A DNA stretch of 64,000 bases from Caulobacter sp. NIBR1757. GTDB taxonomy: Bacteria; Pseudomonadota; Alphaproteobacteria; Caulobacterales; Caulobacteraceae. A program made the position numbers and the translations under genes. Of this stretch, positions 55,898-64,000 are shown piece by piece (within the stretch, counting starts at the first letter, position 1; each line of letters begins with the position of its first letter). The notes under the pieces were generated by a model, which ran no database searches, was not told where the DNA came from, and saw nothing but the letters and a program-made list of their open reading frames with translations. The stretch covers positions 1,077,501 through 1,141,500 of the forward strand of contig NZ_CP115463.1 of assembly GCF_027912495.1 (NCBI RefSeq), read 5' to 3'.

Positions 55898-56740
55898 CTA
55901 AGCGTCCAGCCCGATGTCCAGAACCGGGGCCGAGTGGGTCAGGGCGCCGACGCTGATGACGTTGACGCCGGTGTCGGCGATGGCGGCGACGGTGTCGAGG
56001 TTGACGCCGCCCGAGGCTTCGAGGACCAGGCGGCCGGCGTTGCGGACGACGGCTTCGCGCAGGTCTTCGAGGCTGAAATTGTCGAGCATGACGACGTCCG
56101 GGCCGGCGGCCAGGGCCTGGTCGAACTGTTCGAGGCTGTCGACCTCGCACTCGACCTTGACCAGATGGCCGGCGAAGGCGCGGGCCCGTTCGATGGCGGG
56201 CTTCACCCCGCCGCAGGCGGCGACGTGGTTGTCCTTGATGAGGATGGCGTCGTCGAGGCCGAAGCGGTGGTTGACCCCGCCGCCGCAGCGCACGGCGTAT
56301 TTCTCCAGGGCGCGCAGGCCAGGCGTGGTCTTGCGGGTGTCGGTGATGCTGGCGCCTGAGCCGACGACCGCGTCGACATAGGCGCTGGTCAGGGTGGCGA
56401 TGCCGCTGAGGCGGCCGAGCAGATTGAGGGCGGTGCGCTCGGCCGAGAGCAGGGCGCGGGCGTTGGCCTCCACGCGGGCGAGGACCGCGCCCGGTTCGAC
56501 GCCGTCGCCGTCGCTGATCAGGGTCTCGAAAGTCGCCGTGGGGTCGAGGGCCAGGATGGCCAGGCGGGCGCAGGCCAGGCCGGCGATGGTCCCGGCCTTG
56601 CGGGCCCCGAAGCTGGCGGTCAGGCGGGCGCCGGCGTCGATGCAGGCCAGGGCGGTGATGTCGCCGGCCCGGCCCAGATCCTCGGCCAGGCTGGCGCGGA
56701 CAATGGGCTCGATCAGCAGGTCGGGCAGGGGGGCGATCAT
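55898..56740 (-). CDS. nadC: Nicotinate-nucleotide pyrophosphorylase (quinolinate phosphoribosyltransferase)
   Basis: A 280-residue enzyme that makes nicotinate mononucleotide from quinolinate and PRPP, the third step of NAD synthesis. Conserved parts include EDLGRAGDITALA, the ISDGDGVEPGAVL stretch, ITDTRKTTPGLRALEKYAVRCGGG, HRFGLDDAILIKDNH and MLDNFSLEDL. It is separated from nadB-nadA by a TetR gene and a membrane protein, and its start overlaps the TetR gene's end by 4 bases. Confidence 0.97.
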   Translation of the reverse strand: MIAPLPDLLIEPIVRASLAEDLGRAGDITALACIDAGARLTASFGARKAGTIAGLACARLAILALDPTATFETLISDGDGVEPGAVLARVEANARALLSAERTALNLLGRLSGIATLTSAYVDAVVGSGASITDTRKTTPGLRALEKYAVRCGGGVNHRFGLDDAILIKDNHVAACGGVKPAIERARAFAGHLVKVECEVDSLEQFDQALAAGPDVVMLDNFSLEDLREAVVRNAGRLVLEASGGVNLDTVAAIADTGVNVISVGALTHSAPVLDIGLDA

Positions 56741-57327
56741 CGGTTCAACAGGCCTTCGGTCAAGGTTCGGGCGGCGCGGCGCACCTCGGCGCTGGTCGTG
56801 GCGGGATCGGCGGAGACGGCGATGCGCAGAGCCCCCTGGACGAAGGCGCCGAAGATCATATTGGCCAGGGCGGGGACGACCGCGGCCTCCATCCGACCAT
56901 CCTCGACCAGATGTCCCAGCGCGTGGGCGACCAGGGCGACGCCGATCGGTTCCTGCAGGGCGGTCCAGGCCTCGACACCGAGCACCGACGGACCGTCGAT
57001 CAGCAGCATGCGGCGAGCCTCGGGCGACTCGTAGGCGTCCAGCCACTTGTCGCCGCCGGTGACGATCTCGTCGATCGCATGCTGGGTGATGCCCATGGTC
57101 GCCTGATCCACATAGCGGCCGACGTCGGCGACGACCGCCTCGCAGGCGGCGCGGAACAGGGCGGTCTTGTCCTTGAACTGATAGTAGACCGCGCCCTTGG
57201 TCAGGCCGGCGGCGGCGGCGACCTCATCGACGGAGACATCGGCGAACCCCTTCTCCGAGAACAGCAGGCGGGCGCTGGCGATCAGGCGGTCGCGATTGGT
57301 CAGGGCTGCGGGCGTGGTTGACAACAT
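56737..57327 (-). CDS. TetR family transcriptional regulator
   Basis: A 196-residue TetR protein. DNA-binding domain: LLFSEKGFADVSVDEVAAAAGLTKGAVYYQFKDKTALF at about residues 22-60 (in outline). The remainder is the ligand/dimer core. The upstream palindromes at 57325-57360 overlap its start, so it almost certainly represses itself and the divergent membrane protein. An in-frame start at 57348 is possible but would lie inside the palindrome. It is cotranscribed with nadC by overlap, which may put nadC under its control. Confidence 0.92.
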   Translation of the reverse strand: MLSTTPAALTNRDRLIASARLLFSEKGFADVSVDEVAAAAGLTKGAVYYQFKDKTALFRAACEAVVADVGRYVDQATMGITQHAIDEIVTGGDKWLDAYESPEARRMLLIDGPSVLGVEAWTALQEPIGVALVAHALGHLVEDGRMEAAVVPALANMIFGAFVQGALRIAVSADPATTSAEVRRAARTLTEGLLNR

Positions 57328-57360
57328 ACTCTCGGTATGATCGATCATACCGACGGTATG
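57325..57360. promoter_or_regulatory. Operator cluster of the TetR regulator
   Basis: TCGGTATGATCGATCATACCGA (57332-57353, perfect; quoted in two halves TCGGTATGATC and GATCATACCGA) and the overlapping CATACCG-A-CGGTATG (57346-57360) share half-site CGGTATG. They cover the divergent start region of the TetR and membrane-protein genes. Confidence 0.8.
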
Positions 57361-57375
57361 ACAAGGGGAAAGATC

Positions 57376-57969
57376 ATGAAGACACCGACCTGGTTCATCG
57401 TTGCGGGGGCCGCGCTGGTGGCGGCGCTGATCGCCGTGGCCGGGGCGGCGGCGTTCGGCGGCTGGACCGGCGAGGGCGTCGGGGCGGCGACACGGTTTAC
57501 CGCCCGTTGGGCCTTCCCCTGGTTCCTCGCGGCCTGGAGCGCGTCGGCGCTGGCGACGCTCTGGCCAGGCGGGTGGCGTACCGTCCTGCTGCGGCGGCGA
57601 CGGGCGGTGGGCCTGGCCTTTGCGGCCAACCATACGGTGCATTTCGTCGCCCTGATGAGCGGCATCCTCGTCTTCGATGCGCCGGCCAAGCTGATCACCG
57701 TGATCGCTGGAGGCACGGTCTATCTGTTCATCGCCCTGATGGCGGCGACCTCCAGTGATGCCGCCGTGCGCTGGCTGGGGCCGAAGCGCTGGCGGTTGCT
57801 GCATGCGGTGGGGGGCTGGGCCATCCTGCTTGTGTTCACCAACAGCTATGTCGGCCGGATCAGCGAGAAGCCGTGGCTGGGCATACCGGCGGTGACCTTG
57901 ATCGCCCTCGCTGTGCTGTTGCGGGCCGGCGCCTGGCTGAAGCGGCATCGGCGGGCTCAGGCCGCCTGA
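57376..57969 (+). CDS. Ferric-reductase-like membrane protein
   Basis: A 197-residue protein with six predicted helices. Histidines within helices, in AANHTVHFVAL and RLLHAVGGW, are spaced as in ferric-reductase-like or cytochrome b561-type proteins, so haem binding is plausible. AAGGGGAAAG is the ribosome-binding site. It is divergent from the TetR gene, whose operators cover its promoter, and is the likely target. It overlaps the end of nadB by 13 bases on the opposite strand. Confidence 0.72.
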   Translation: MKTPTWFIVAGAALVAALIAVAGAAAFGGWTGEGVGAATRFTARWAFPWFLAAWSASALATLWPGGWRTVLLRRRRAVGLAFAANHTVHFVALMSGILVFDAPAKLITVIAGGTVYLFIALMAATSSDAAVRWLGPKRWRLLHAVGGWAILLVFTNSYVGRISEKPWLGIPAVTLIALAVLLRAGAWLKRHRRAQAA

Positions 57970-59474
57970 CGGCGGGCGTCGAGGGCGGCCAGGGTGACGA
58001 AGGTGCGTGATGCCGGGCGCTGGCTGGGGAAGTCGCGGCGGAAGTGGCCGCCCCGGCTTTCGCGGCGCTCAAGGGCGCAACTGGTGACCAGGCGGGCGGC
58101 GGCGAGGACGGGGCCTTCGCCGTAGAGCTCGCGCTGGGTCTCGATGCGGCCGAGCAGGCGGGTCAGGCCCTCGCCGTCACGGACGACGCCGGCGTCCTGG
58201 CTCATGGCTTGACGCAGGCCCACGAGAGCGCCGTCTGGCAGGTCGGGCCAGGGCGTGGCGGGCAGGGGCGGCGTGGCGGGGTCGATGGCGTCGCGCAGGA
58301 CGGCGCCGGCCCGCGTCCCGAACACGGCGGCTTCCAGCAGCGAGTTGCTGGCCAGGCGATTGGCGCCGTGGACGCCGGTGCTGGCGCATTCGCCGGCGGC
58401 CAGCAGGCTCGGCAGGCTGCTGCGGCCGTCCAGATCGGTGGCGATCCCGCCCATATGGTAGTGGCAGGCCGGGGCGACGGGCATGGGCTGGACGCGGGGG
58501 TCGAGGCCGGCCGCCTGCGCCGCGGCGAAGACGGCCGGGAACTCGTGGGGGAAGGCGGCGCCGATGGCGGCGGTGGCGTCGAGGAAGGCGCCGTGGCCGG
58601 CGGCCAGCTCCGACTGGATGGCGCGCGCCACCACGTCCCGGGGCGCCAGTTCGGCGTCCGGGTGGTAGCTCTTCATGAAGGCGCGGCCGTCCGTATTGCG
58701 AAGGATGGCGCCCTCGCCGCGCAGGGCCTCGGTCGCCAGGGGGGCCGGATCGGCGCCGACGTCGAGGGCCGTCGGGTGGAACTGCACGAACTCGGGGTCG
58801 GCGATGACGGCGCCGGCCAGGGCGGCGAGGCCGAGGCCCTCGCCGCGCACTTCGCGGGGCGTGGTGGTGACGGCGTAGAGGCCGCCGAGGCCGCCGGTGG
58901 CCAGCAGGGTGGCGGCGGCGGCGATCTCGATCAGGGCGCCGTCTTCAGCTTCGACCAGGGCGCCGCGCACGCGGCCGGCGGCGTCCTGCAACAGGCTGCG
59001 GGCGCGCAGGCCGGTGCGGACCTCGATGTGCGGCGCGGCCAGGACGGCGGCGATGACCGCGTTGTGGATCGCCCGGCCGGCGCCGTCACCGCCGACCTTG
59101 GCGATGCGGGCGCGGCCGTGGGCGGCTTCCAGACCTTGCGAGAAGCCACCGGTCGGCGTGCGGTCGAAGGGCGCGCCGAGGTCGGCCAGGGCGCGGACGG
59201 CGTCCGGGCCTTCGCGGGTGAGGACGGCGACAGCGTCCGGGTCGCAGAGGCCGGCGCCGGCGACGATGGTGTCCTGGGCGTGCAGGGCCGAGGTGTCGTC
59301 GTCGCCGAGGGCCGCGGCCATGCCGCCCTGGGCCCAGGCGCTCGAGCAGCCGTCGCCGAGCGGCGCCGGGCTGAGCAGCAGCACCTTGCGGGGCGCGGCG
59401 GCGAGGGCGGCGGTGAGGCCGGCCAAGCCGGCGCCGAGGATCAGGACGCCGTCATACTGTTCACGGGTGGTCAT
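57957..59474 (-). CDS. nadB: L-aspartate oxidase
   Basis: A 505-residue flavoprotein that oxidises L-aspartate to iminoaspartate, the first step of de novo NAD synthesis. The FAD-binding start VLILGAGLAGLTAALA, SSAWAQGGMAAALG, the VQFHPTAL loop and GGIATDLDGRSSLPSLLAAGECASTGVHGANRLASNSLLEAAVFG are diagnostic (in outline). The start overlaps the stop of a 66-codon ORF as TGATG, meaning coupled translation. Confidence 0.97.
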   Translation of the reverse strand: MTTREQYDGVLILGAGLAGLTAALAAAPRKVLLLSPAPLGDGCSSAWAQGGMAAALGDDDTSALHAQDTIVAGAGLCDPDAVAVLTREGPDAVRALADLGAPFDRTPTGGFSQGLEAAHGRARIAKVGGDGAGRAIHNAVIAAVLAAPHIEVRTGLRARSLLQDAAGRVRGALVEAEDGALIEIAAAATLLATGGLGGLYAVTTTPREVRGEGLGLAALAGAVIADPEFVQFHPTALDVGADPAPLATEALRGEGAILRNTDGRAFMKSYHPDAELAPRDVVARAIQSELAAGHGAFLDATAAIGAAFPHEFPAVFAAAQAAGLDPRVQPMPVAPACHYHMGGIATDLDGRSSLPSLLAAGECASTGVHGANRLASNSLLEAAVFGTRAGAVLRDAIDPATPPLPATPWPDLPDGALVGLRQAMSQDAGVVRDGEGLTRLLGRIETQRELYGEGPVLAAARLVTSCALERRESRGGHFRRDFPSQRPASRTFVTLAALDARRQAA

Positions 59475-59674
59475 CAGCGCAGCTCCTGGGCCGCCCGCAG
59501 GGGGTCGGCTTCGAACATGGCGTCGTAGGCGTCGTGCAGGTTGGCGCCGTGGCGGATCAGTTCCTCGACGACCTCGCGGGCGCCGAGCGGCATCAGGCTG
59601 GACCAGGGCCTGGGCACCTCAGGCGGGGTGGCCTTGACGCGGTAGACGGGTCCGAACTTGCTGACCTTGATCAT
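59474..59674 (-). CDS. Small ORF between nadA and nadB (66 aa)
   Basis: A 66-residue protein, MIKVSKFGPVYRVKATPPEV at its start and AYDAMFEADPLRAAQELR at the end. It has a perfect AAAGGAGG ribosome-binding site 8 bases before the ATG and its stop overlaps nadB's start by one base. So it is well placed to be translated and coupled with L-aspartate oxidase. The C-terminal half should be helical. No family was recognised; it may be a subunit or regulator of NadAB activity. Confidence 0.72.
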   Translation of the reverse strand: MIKVSKFGPVYRVKATPPEVPRPWSSLMPLGAREVVEELIRHGANLHDAYDAMFEADPLRAAQELR

Positions 59675-59695
59675 GGTGAGCCTCCTTTCGAGCGC

Positions 59696-60775
59696 TCAGA
59701 TCATTTCCACATCGACGTGGTGGCCTCGGGCTTTGACGAGGTCGTAGCGGGCCGGGATGGCGGGCGGCGGCAGGTCGATCATCCGTTGCACCGCCAGGCG
59801 GGCCCGGTCGGCGATAGCCGGGTCGACGGTGACCTCGAACTGCTCCTTCTGCAGGGCGTCGAGGATATTGCGCAGGGTGATCCGCTTCATGTGCGGGCAC
59901 ATGTTGCAGGGGCCGATGAACTTCACGTCCGGCACGTCGCCGGCGACGTTGGCGGCCATGCTGCATTCGGTGATCAGCACCACCTGTTTGGGCCGGCGGG
60001 TCTCGACGTAGTTGCTCATGGCGGCGGTCGAGCCGGCGAAGTCGGCGGCGTTGAGCACGTCTTCCGGGCATTCCGGGTGGGCGAGGATCTCGGCGCCCGG
60101 ATAGGCCAGGCGCATCTCGGCGATGTCTTCCACCGTGAAGCGCTTGTGCACCTCGCAGCTGCCGGCCCAGGCGATGATCTTCACATCGGTCTGGGCGGCG
60201 ACGTTGCGGGCCAGGTACTCGTCGGGGATCAGGATGACCTTGTCGACGCCCCATTCCCTGGCCGCCCATTCGACCACCTGCACGGCGTTGGCGCTGGTGC
60301 AGCAGATGTCGGTCTCGGCCTTCACGTCAGCGGTGGTGTTGACGTAGGTGACGACCGGCAGGCCCGGGTAGCGCTGCTTGATCAGCCGCACATCGGCGCC
60401 GGTGATCGAGCTGGCCAGGCTGCAGCCGGCGCGCAGGTCGGGGATCAGCACGGTCTTGTCGGGGCAGAGGACCTTGCTCGTCTCGGCCATGAAGTGGACG
60501 CCGGCCTGGACGATGATCCTGGCATCCGAGCGGGCGGCCTCGCGGGCCAGGCCCAGGCTGTCGCCGACATAGTCGCCGACCCCGTGGAAGATCTCCGGCG
60601 TCATGTAGTTGTGGGCCAGGATGACCGCGTTCTTCTCCGCCTTGAGGCGGTTGATCTGGGCGATCAGGGGCGCATGGACCCGCCATTCCAGCGGCGTGAC
60701 CTGGTCCTTGACCTTGGCCCACGCGGGGGCGGTCAGGGCTTCCACCTCGGGGGTGAACTCGACGTCATAGGCCAT
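59696..60775 (-). CDS. nadA: Quinolinate synthase A
   Basis: A 359-residue iron-sulfur enzyme that condenses iminoaspartate with dihydroxyacetone phosphate into quinolinate. The cluster-ligand cysteines are visible: LRAGCSLAS, the [19 protein letters not shown] block, and CPHM in [30 protein letters not shown] and [12 protein letters not shown] are further family segments. The start at 60775 has AAAGGAG upstream. First gene of the nadA-ORF-nadB operon. Confidence 0.97.
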   Translation of the reverse strand: MAYDVEFTPEVEALTAPAWAKVKDQVTPLEWRVHAPLIAQINRLKAEKNAVILAHNYMTPEIFHGVGDYVGDSLGLAREAARSDARIIVQAGVHFMAETSKVLCPDKTVLIPDLRAGCSLASSITGADVRLIKQRYPGLPVVTYVNTTADVKAETDICCTSANAVQVVEWAAREWGVDKVILIPDEYLARNVAAQTDVKIIAWAGSCEVHKRFTVEDIAEMRLAYPGAEILAHPECPEDVLNAADFAGSTAAMSNYVETRRPKQVVLITECSMAANVAGDVPDVKFIGPCNMCPHMKRITLRNILDALQKEQFEVTVDPAIADRARLAVQRMIDLPPPAIPARYDLVKARGHHVDVEMI

Positions 60776-60789
60776 CCGCGCACTCCTTT

Positions 60790-60880
60790 TGCTCAACATG
60801 AGCATTTCTGGCGCCTGTAAAAGGCCGGGCTGTAGGAGCGCCGGCCATTCCCTTCCGTCACCTTTTGCTGAAAGTGAGCA
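60790..60880. promoter_or_regulatory. Paired operator-like dyads upstream of nadA
   Basis: TGCTCAACATGAGCA at 60790-60804 and TGCTGAAAGTGAGCA at 60866-60880 share the TGCT(C/G)A-N3-TGAGCA form and flank the promoter region. A regulator of NAD genes such as NadQ of alphaproteobacteria is a plausible binder, by inference. Confidence 0.6.
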
Positions 60881-60945
60881 TAAGTGACGGATCACATATA
60901 GGCCTGTCACAAACCCTACACAAGGGGAATCATCGGGGCAGGCGT

Positions 60946-61209
60946 CTAGTCCCGCCGCCGTTCCTCGCGTTCGCGGCGTTTCTCGGCTTCGCGGGCTTTC
61001 TTCTCAGCCTTGCGGCGGGCCTTGTCCTCGCGGTCGAGGCGGGCGAGGCGTTGTTTCTTGCTTTCGCCGGGGATGACCGCGCTGGCCACGGCGCCGGTGG
61101 TCTTCACGGCCGCATTGGTGACGCCGCCGACGACCGAGCCGACGATGCAGCCCGAGAGCAGGAGGCAGGCGGCGATGGCCAGGGGAACAAGCAGCAGAGG
61201 TTTGGTCAT
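60946..61209 (-). CDS. Small lipoprotein with highly charged C-terminus
   Basis: An 87-residue protein. The lipobox LLLSGCIVG places the lipidated Cys at about residue 21. A Gly/Ala/Val stretch follows and the last 35 residues are almost only Lys, Arg, Glu and Asp, probably a long helix. No known domain. The start at 61209 gives the lipoprotein signal; a longer upstream reading has no ribosome-binding site. Confidence 0.7.
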   Translation of the reverse strand: MTKPLLLVPLAIAACLLLSGCIVGSVVGGVTNAAVKTTGAVASAVIPGESKKQRLARLDREDKARRKAEKKAREAEKRREREERRRD

Positions 61210-61323
61210 CGGGGTCTCCAGCGCGCGGCTAACGAAGCGGCGACCATTATACCTACCGGGGACGGGATAAAGGCGCCCTGTCCGGATGCCTGGCGAAATT
61301 CCGTGGCGCGGCAAGAGGTTGCA

Positions 61324-61424
61324 GGCGGGGCGGGGGTGGCGAGCGGGGGGTGAGGCAGGGGGGTGTCGGTAGGGGGGCGGTGGGGGCGAGCGAGGGCGAA
61401 GGTGGGGCGAAGGGGGCCGGTTTT
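61324..61424 (+). other. G-run cluster, possible G-quadruplex-forming stretch
   Basis: More than ten runs of three to seven G occur within about 100 bases on the plus strand, with no gene. Several windows fit the four-run quadruplex pattern. Confidence 0.5.
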
Positions 61425-61473
61425 GGGCCCCTGTGCGACGGGTTCAGAACGGCGGCGTCGCGGGGGCAGAAAC

Positions 61474-61491
61474 AATATGTCTAGACATATT
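61474..61491. repeat. Perfect 18-bp AT-rich palindrome at the histidine kinase stop
   Basis: AATATGTCTAGACATATT reads the same on both strands and covers the final codons and stop of the kinase gene. It stands out in a very GC-rich region. Confidence 0.6.
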
Positions 61492-63850
61492 CATCTTCCA
61501 CTCCGGCCGGCCGGGCGTGGGCGGCCAGGGTGCGGGCCAGGACGTCGAGGGTGTAGGGCTTGCGCAGCAGGGGCCAGGGGGCCGCCTCGGCGTCGTCGAG
61601 CGCCTCGCCGGTGTAGCCGCTGGTCAGCAGGATGGGCAGACCCGGCCGCAGGGCGGCGGCCTCGCGGGCCAGGTCGACGCCGTTGCGGGGGCCGGGCATG
61701 ACGACGTCGGTCAGCAGCAGGTCGAGGTCGGGGACGGCCCGCAGAGCGGCCAGGGCGGTCTCGACGGTGTCGGCGAAGGTGATGCGGTGGCCAAGCTCGC
61801 GCAGCATGGCCTGGGCGAGGTCGGCCACCTCCGGGTCGTCCTCGACCAGCAGCACGTGCAGCGGACGGGCGTCGGCGGGGCGGGCTTCCGGTTCGACCCG
61901 GGTCTCGGCGTCGTTGGTCAGGGGCAGGAAGATCGACACCGTCGTCCCCTCGCCCGGCCGGCTCTCGATCTCGGCGCCGCCGCCGCTCTGGCTGGCGAAG
62001 CCGTAGACCTGGGAGAGGCCGAGGCCCGTGCCCTTGCCGACCGGCTTGGTGCTGAAGAAGGGTTCGAACACCCGGGCCACGGTGGCCGGGTCCATGCCGA
62101 CGCCGCCGTCGCGGACGCTGATGCACAGGCAGGGGCCGGGCAGGGTCTCGCCGATGCAGCGATCGGCGATATGGCTGGACAGGGTGATCACCCCACCGCC
62201 CTCCATGGCGTCGCGGGCGTTGACCAGCAGGTTCATCAGCGCCGCATCCAGCTGGGCCGGGTCGATCAGCACCCGGGCCTCCGGCGCGGCCAGGTCGAGA
62301 TCGAGCATGTAGCGTTCGCCGAGCGCCCGGCTGTAGAGCTGGGCGCTGTCCTTGATCGTCGCGTCTATGGCCAGCACCTCGTTGCGCAGCGGCTGGCGGC
62401 GGGAAAAGGCGAGGAGCTGGCGGGTCAGGCGTTCGCCACGCTGGGCCGCGTCGAGGGCGGCCTTGGCCAGGCGCTCGGTGCGGGTGGCGTCGGCCGGGTG
62501 GCGCTGGACGATGTCGAGGGCGCCGATGATGACGGTCAGCAGGTTGTTGAAGTCGTGGGCGACGCCGCCGGTCAGCTGGCCGAGGGCTTCGAGCTTCTGG
62601 GACTGGATGAGGGCGGCCTGGGCCTGGTCCCTCTGAGCCATCGCTTCCTCGACCCGCTCGGTCAGCAGGTCGTTGAGCCGCTGCAGATCGGCCTCGACCT
62701 GCTTGGCGTCGGTGACGTCGAAGGCGATGCCGGCGAGACCGGCGACATCCCCGCCCGGCGAAAGGCGCGGCTGAGAGAAGCTGCGCAGCCAGCGCCACTC
62801 GCCGTCGGCGCGGCGATAGCGGGCCTCGAGCTCGAAGGGCTTGAGGCTGGCCTCGCCGGCCGCCTGCTCGCGCAGCACGCGGTTGAGATCCTCGGGATGC
62901 AGCCGGGTGCGCCAGTCAAGGTGGAGGGCGGCCTCATAGCCTTCGCCGGCGAACTCGACGTAGGCGAGGTTGACGAACTCGCGGGCTCCGCCGGGCATCG
63001 ACACCCAGAGCAGGGCCGGGGCGCTGTCGGCGAGGGCCCGGAAGCGGGCCTCGCTCTCGCGGATCTGTTCGGCGGCGCGGTGGCGTTCGGTGACGTCGAG
63101 GTTGTAGCCAACGACCCGGCAAGCCCGGCCGGAGGGGTCACGGTGGACCTGACCGCGCGCATGGATCCAGCGCTCCTGGCCGTCATCGCCGATGGTGCGG
63201 TATTCGATCTGATAGACCTGGGCGCTCTTGAAGGCGGCCCGGTTGGCGGCGGTGACCCGCTCGCGGTCGTCGGGGTGGATGGCGGCCATCAGGTCCGCGT
63301 AGACCCGCGGGCCGTTGCGCGGAGCGATGCCGAGGTTGTGGTAGACACCGCTCGACCAGGTTCCGACGTTGGTCTCCAGGTTCCAGTCCCACAGGCCGAG
63401 GCCGCCAGCCGATTCGGCCAGCTTGAGCCGGCCCTCGGCTTCGGTGCGGGCCTGGGTCTCGGCCCGCATGCGCACCAGGGCGGCGCGGGCGGCGGCGGCG
63501 ACCAGGATGGTCACGGCCCCGGAGAGGCCGAACAGGATCAGGATGCCGTCGGCGGCGCGGGTGGCGCCGAACGGGGCCAGGACCCCCATCGCCAGGGCGA
63601 GCAGCAACACGCCCCAGCCCCAGCGTTGCCCGGCGTAGAGGGTGGCGATGATGAAGACCGGGAAGTAGGAGGAGGAGGCGTTGAAGGCGTTGTGGGCGCC
63701 GGCCAGCACCAGCCGCAGCCCAAAGGCGACCAGAAAGGCAGCCGCCGTGACGGCCGCCGCGCTGGCGATCGACGGCGGCCGTTGCGGGATGACCCGCCAC
63801 AGGATCGGCTCGGCGTCAGGGCCGAAGGGATTGAGGGCGAAACGGCCCAT
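61481..63850 (-). CDS. Hybrid sensor histidine kinase/response regulator, membrane-anchored, two PAS domains
   Basis: A 789-residue signalling protein. About residues 25-125 hold four hydrophobic segments of a DUF4118-like membrane domain, followed by a PAS/PAC pair at about 140-255 and 265-385. Then a HisKA of the [12 protein letters not shown] type with His432, an HATPase with [27 protein letters not shown], and a receiver domain with [15 protein letters not shown] and [16 protein letters not shown]. The order resembles hybrid kinases sensing light or stress in alphaproteobacteria. No cognate regulator is adjacent. ACGGAG precedes the ATG. Confidence 0.93.
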   Translation of the reverse strand: MGRFALNPFGPDAEPILWRVIPQRPPSIASAAAVTAAAFLVAFGLRLVLAGAHNAFNASSSYFPVFIIATLYAGQRWGWGVLLLALAMGVLAPFGATRAADGILILFGLSGAVTILVAAAARAALVRMRAETQARTEAEGRLKLAESAGGLGLWDWNLETNVGTWSSGVYHNLGIAPRNGPRVYADLMAAIHPDDRERVTAANRAAFKSAQVYQIEYRTIGDDGQERWIHARGQVHRDPSGRACRVVGYNLDVTERHRAAEQIRESEARFRALADSAPALLWVSMPGGAREFVNLAYVEFAGEGYEAALHLDWRTRLHPEDLNRVLREQAAGEASLKPFELEARYRRADGEWRWLRSFSQPRLSPGGDVAGLAGIAFDVTDAKQVEADLQRLNDLLTERVEEAMAQRDQAQAALIQSQKLEALGQLTGGVAHDFNNLLTVIIGALDIVQRHPADATRTERLAKAALDAAQRGERLTRQLLAFSRRQPLRNEVLAIDATIKDSAQLYSRALGERYMLDLDLAAPEARVLIDPAQLDAALMNLLVNARDAMEGGGVITLSSHIADRCIGETLPGPCLCISVRDGGVGMDPATVARVFEPFFSTKPVGKGTGLGLSQVYGFASQSGGGAEIESRPGEGTTVSIFLPLTNDAETRVEPEARPADARPLHVLLVEDDPEVADLAQAMLRELGHRITFADTVETALAALRAVPDLDLLLTDVVMPGPRNGVDLAREAAALRPGLPILLTSGYTGEALDDAEAAPWPLLRKPYTLDVLARTLAAHARPAGVEDEYV

Positions 63851-63945
63851 GCGGCTCCGTAATCCGTCGCAAAACGCCCGACACGCCGCGACGGCTTGTC
63901 ACAATGATGGACGACCATAACTATGGGGCGCAAGAGAGGTTCACG

Positions 63946-64000
63946 ATGACCGTTCCGTTCGACCCCCGCGCGCGATGCCGGACCGCCGTCCGGCCCGGCC
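63946..64000 (+). CDS. Start of a gene running off the window edge
   Basis: Eighteen codons, beginning MTVPFDPRARCRTAVRP, with AGAGAGG upstream of the ATG. Divergent from the histidine kinase gene. Too short to identify. Confidence 0.4.
   Translation, partial: MTVPFDPRARCRTAVRPG

Overview
The window is GC-rich alphaproteobacterial chromosome, most likely from a member of the Caulobacteraceae (Caulobacter/Phenylobacterium/Brevundimonas type). This rests on gene content and style: a zwf-pgl-edd Entner-Doudoroff cluster, a large TonB-dependent receptor, many secreted TonB-C-like proteins, GTG/TTG starts, and G+C near 70% almost everywhere. The genus is an inference; no rRNA gene is present.

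Layout. 1-9.4 kb is the translation/transcription core: the 3' end of rpoC, four unrelated small genes and a secreted S9 peptidase, then the str operon rpsL-rpsG-fusA-tuf, with a recognisable promoter and terminator. 9.4-19 kb holds a DUF2254 membrane protein, a PQQ-dependent membrane sugar dehydrogenase, a CAP-domain protein and zwf-pgl-edd. 19-31.4 kb is a nutrient-uptake and regulation stretch: a TonB receptor, a double-headed TetR regulator, a hybrid histidine kinase, a serine-hydrolase, a GPH-type sugar symporter and a LysR/azoreductase divergent pair with a clear operator. 31.6-34.1 kb is the most unusual part: a ParA-like ATPase, two short ORFs each closed by its own strong terminator, then a second, divergent EF-Tu. 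34.1-39.4 kb holds secreted TonB-C-like proteins, a lipoprotein, a YflT-like stress protein, a REPIN-like palindrome, a Cys-rich protein, an orphan phage terminase small subunit and an SRAP/HMCES-type protein.

39.4-42.5 kb is a low-GC insert carrying a single 997-residue NACHT-type NTPase, a probable antiphage NLR-like gene. It lies between the SRAP gene, whose end it appears to have clipped, and uvrB. 42.5-64 kb returns to ordinary chromosome: uvrB, small secreted proteins, a SleB-type hydrolase, an SDR, an Nramp-like transporter coupled to a GlxA-type regulator, a DJ-1 protein, an extradiol dioxygenase, an acyltransferase, the NAD de novo cluster (nadA, a 66-aa ORF, nadB, and nearby nadC) with paired operator-like repeats, two more regulators and a second hybrid histidine kinase.

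The strongest candidate for something new is 32.3-34.1 kb. There the EF-Tu paralogue keeps its GTPase motifs but has changed residues that are normally near-invariant in the aminoacyl pocket and domain interface. It follows two related short peptide ORFs with tandem intrinsic terminators, which would suit a conditionally expressed, specialised or drug-tolerant EF-Tu. All functional statements come from reading motifs by eye; no database search was run.
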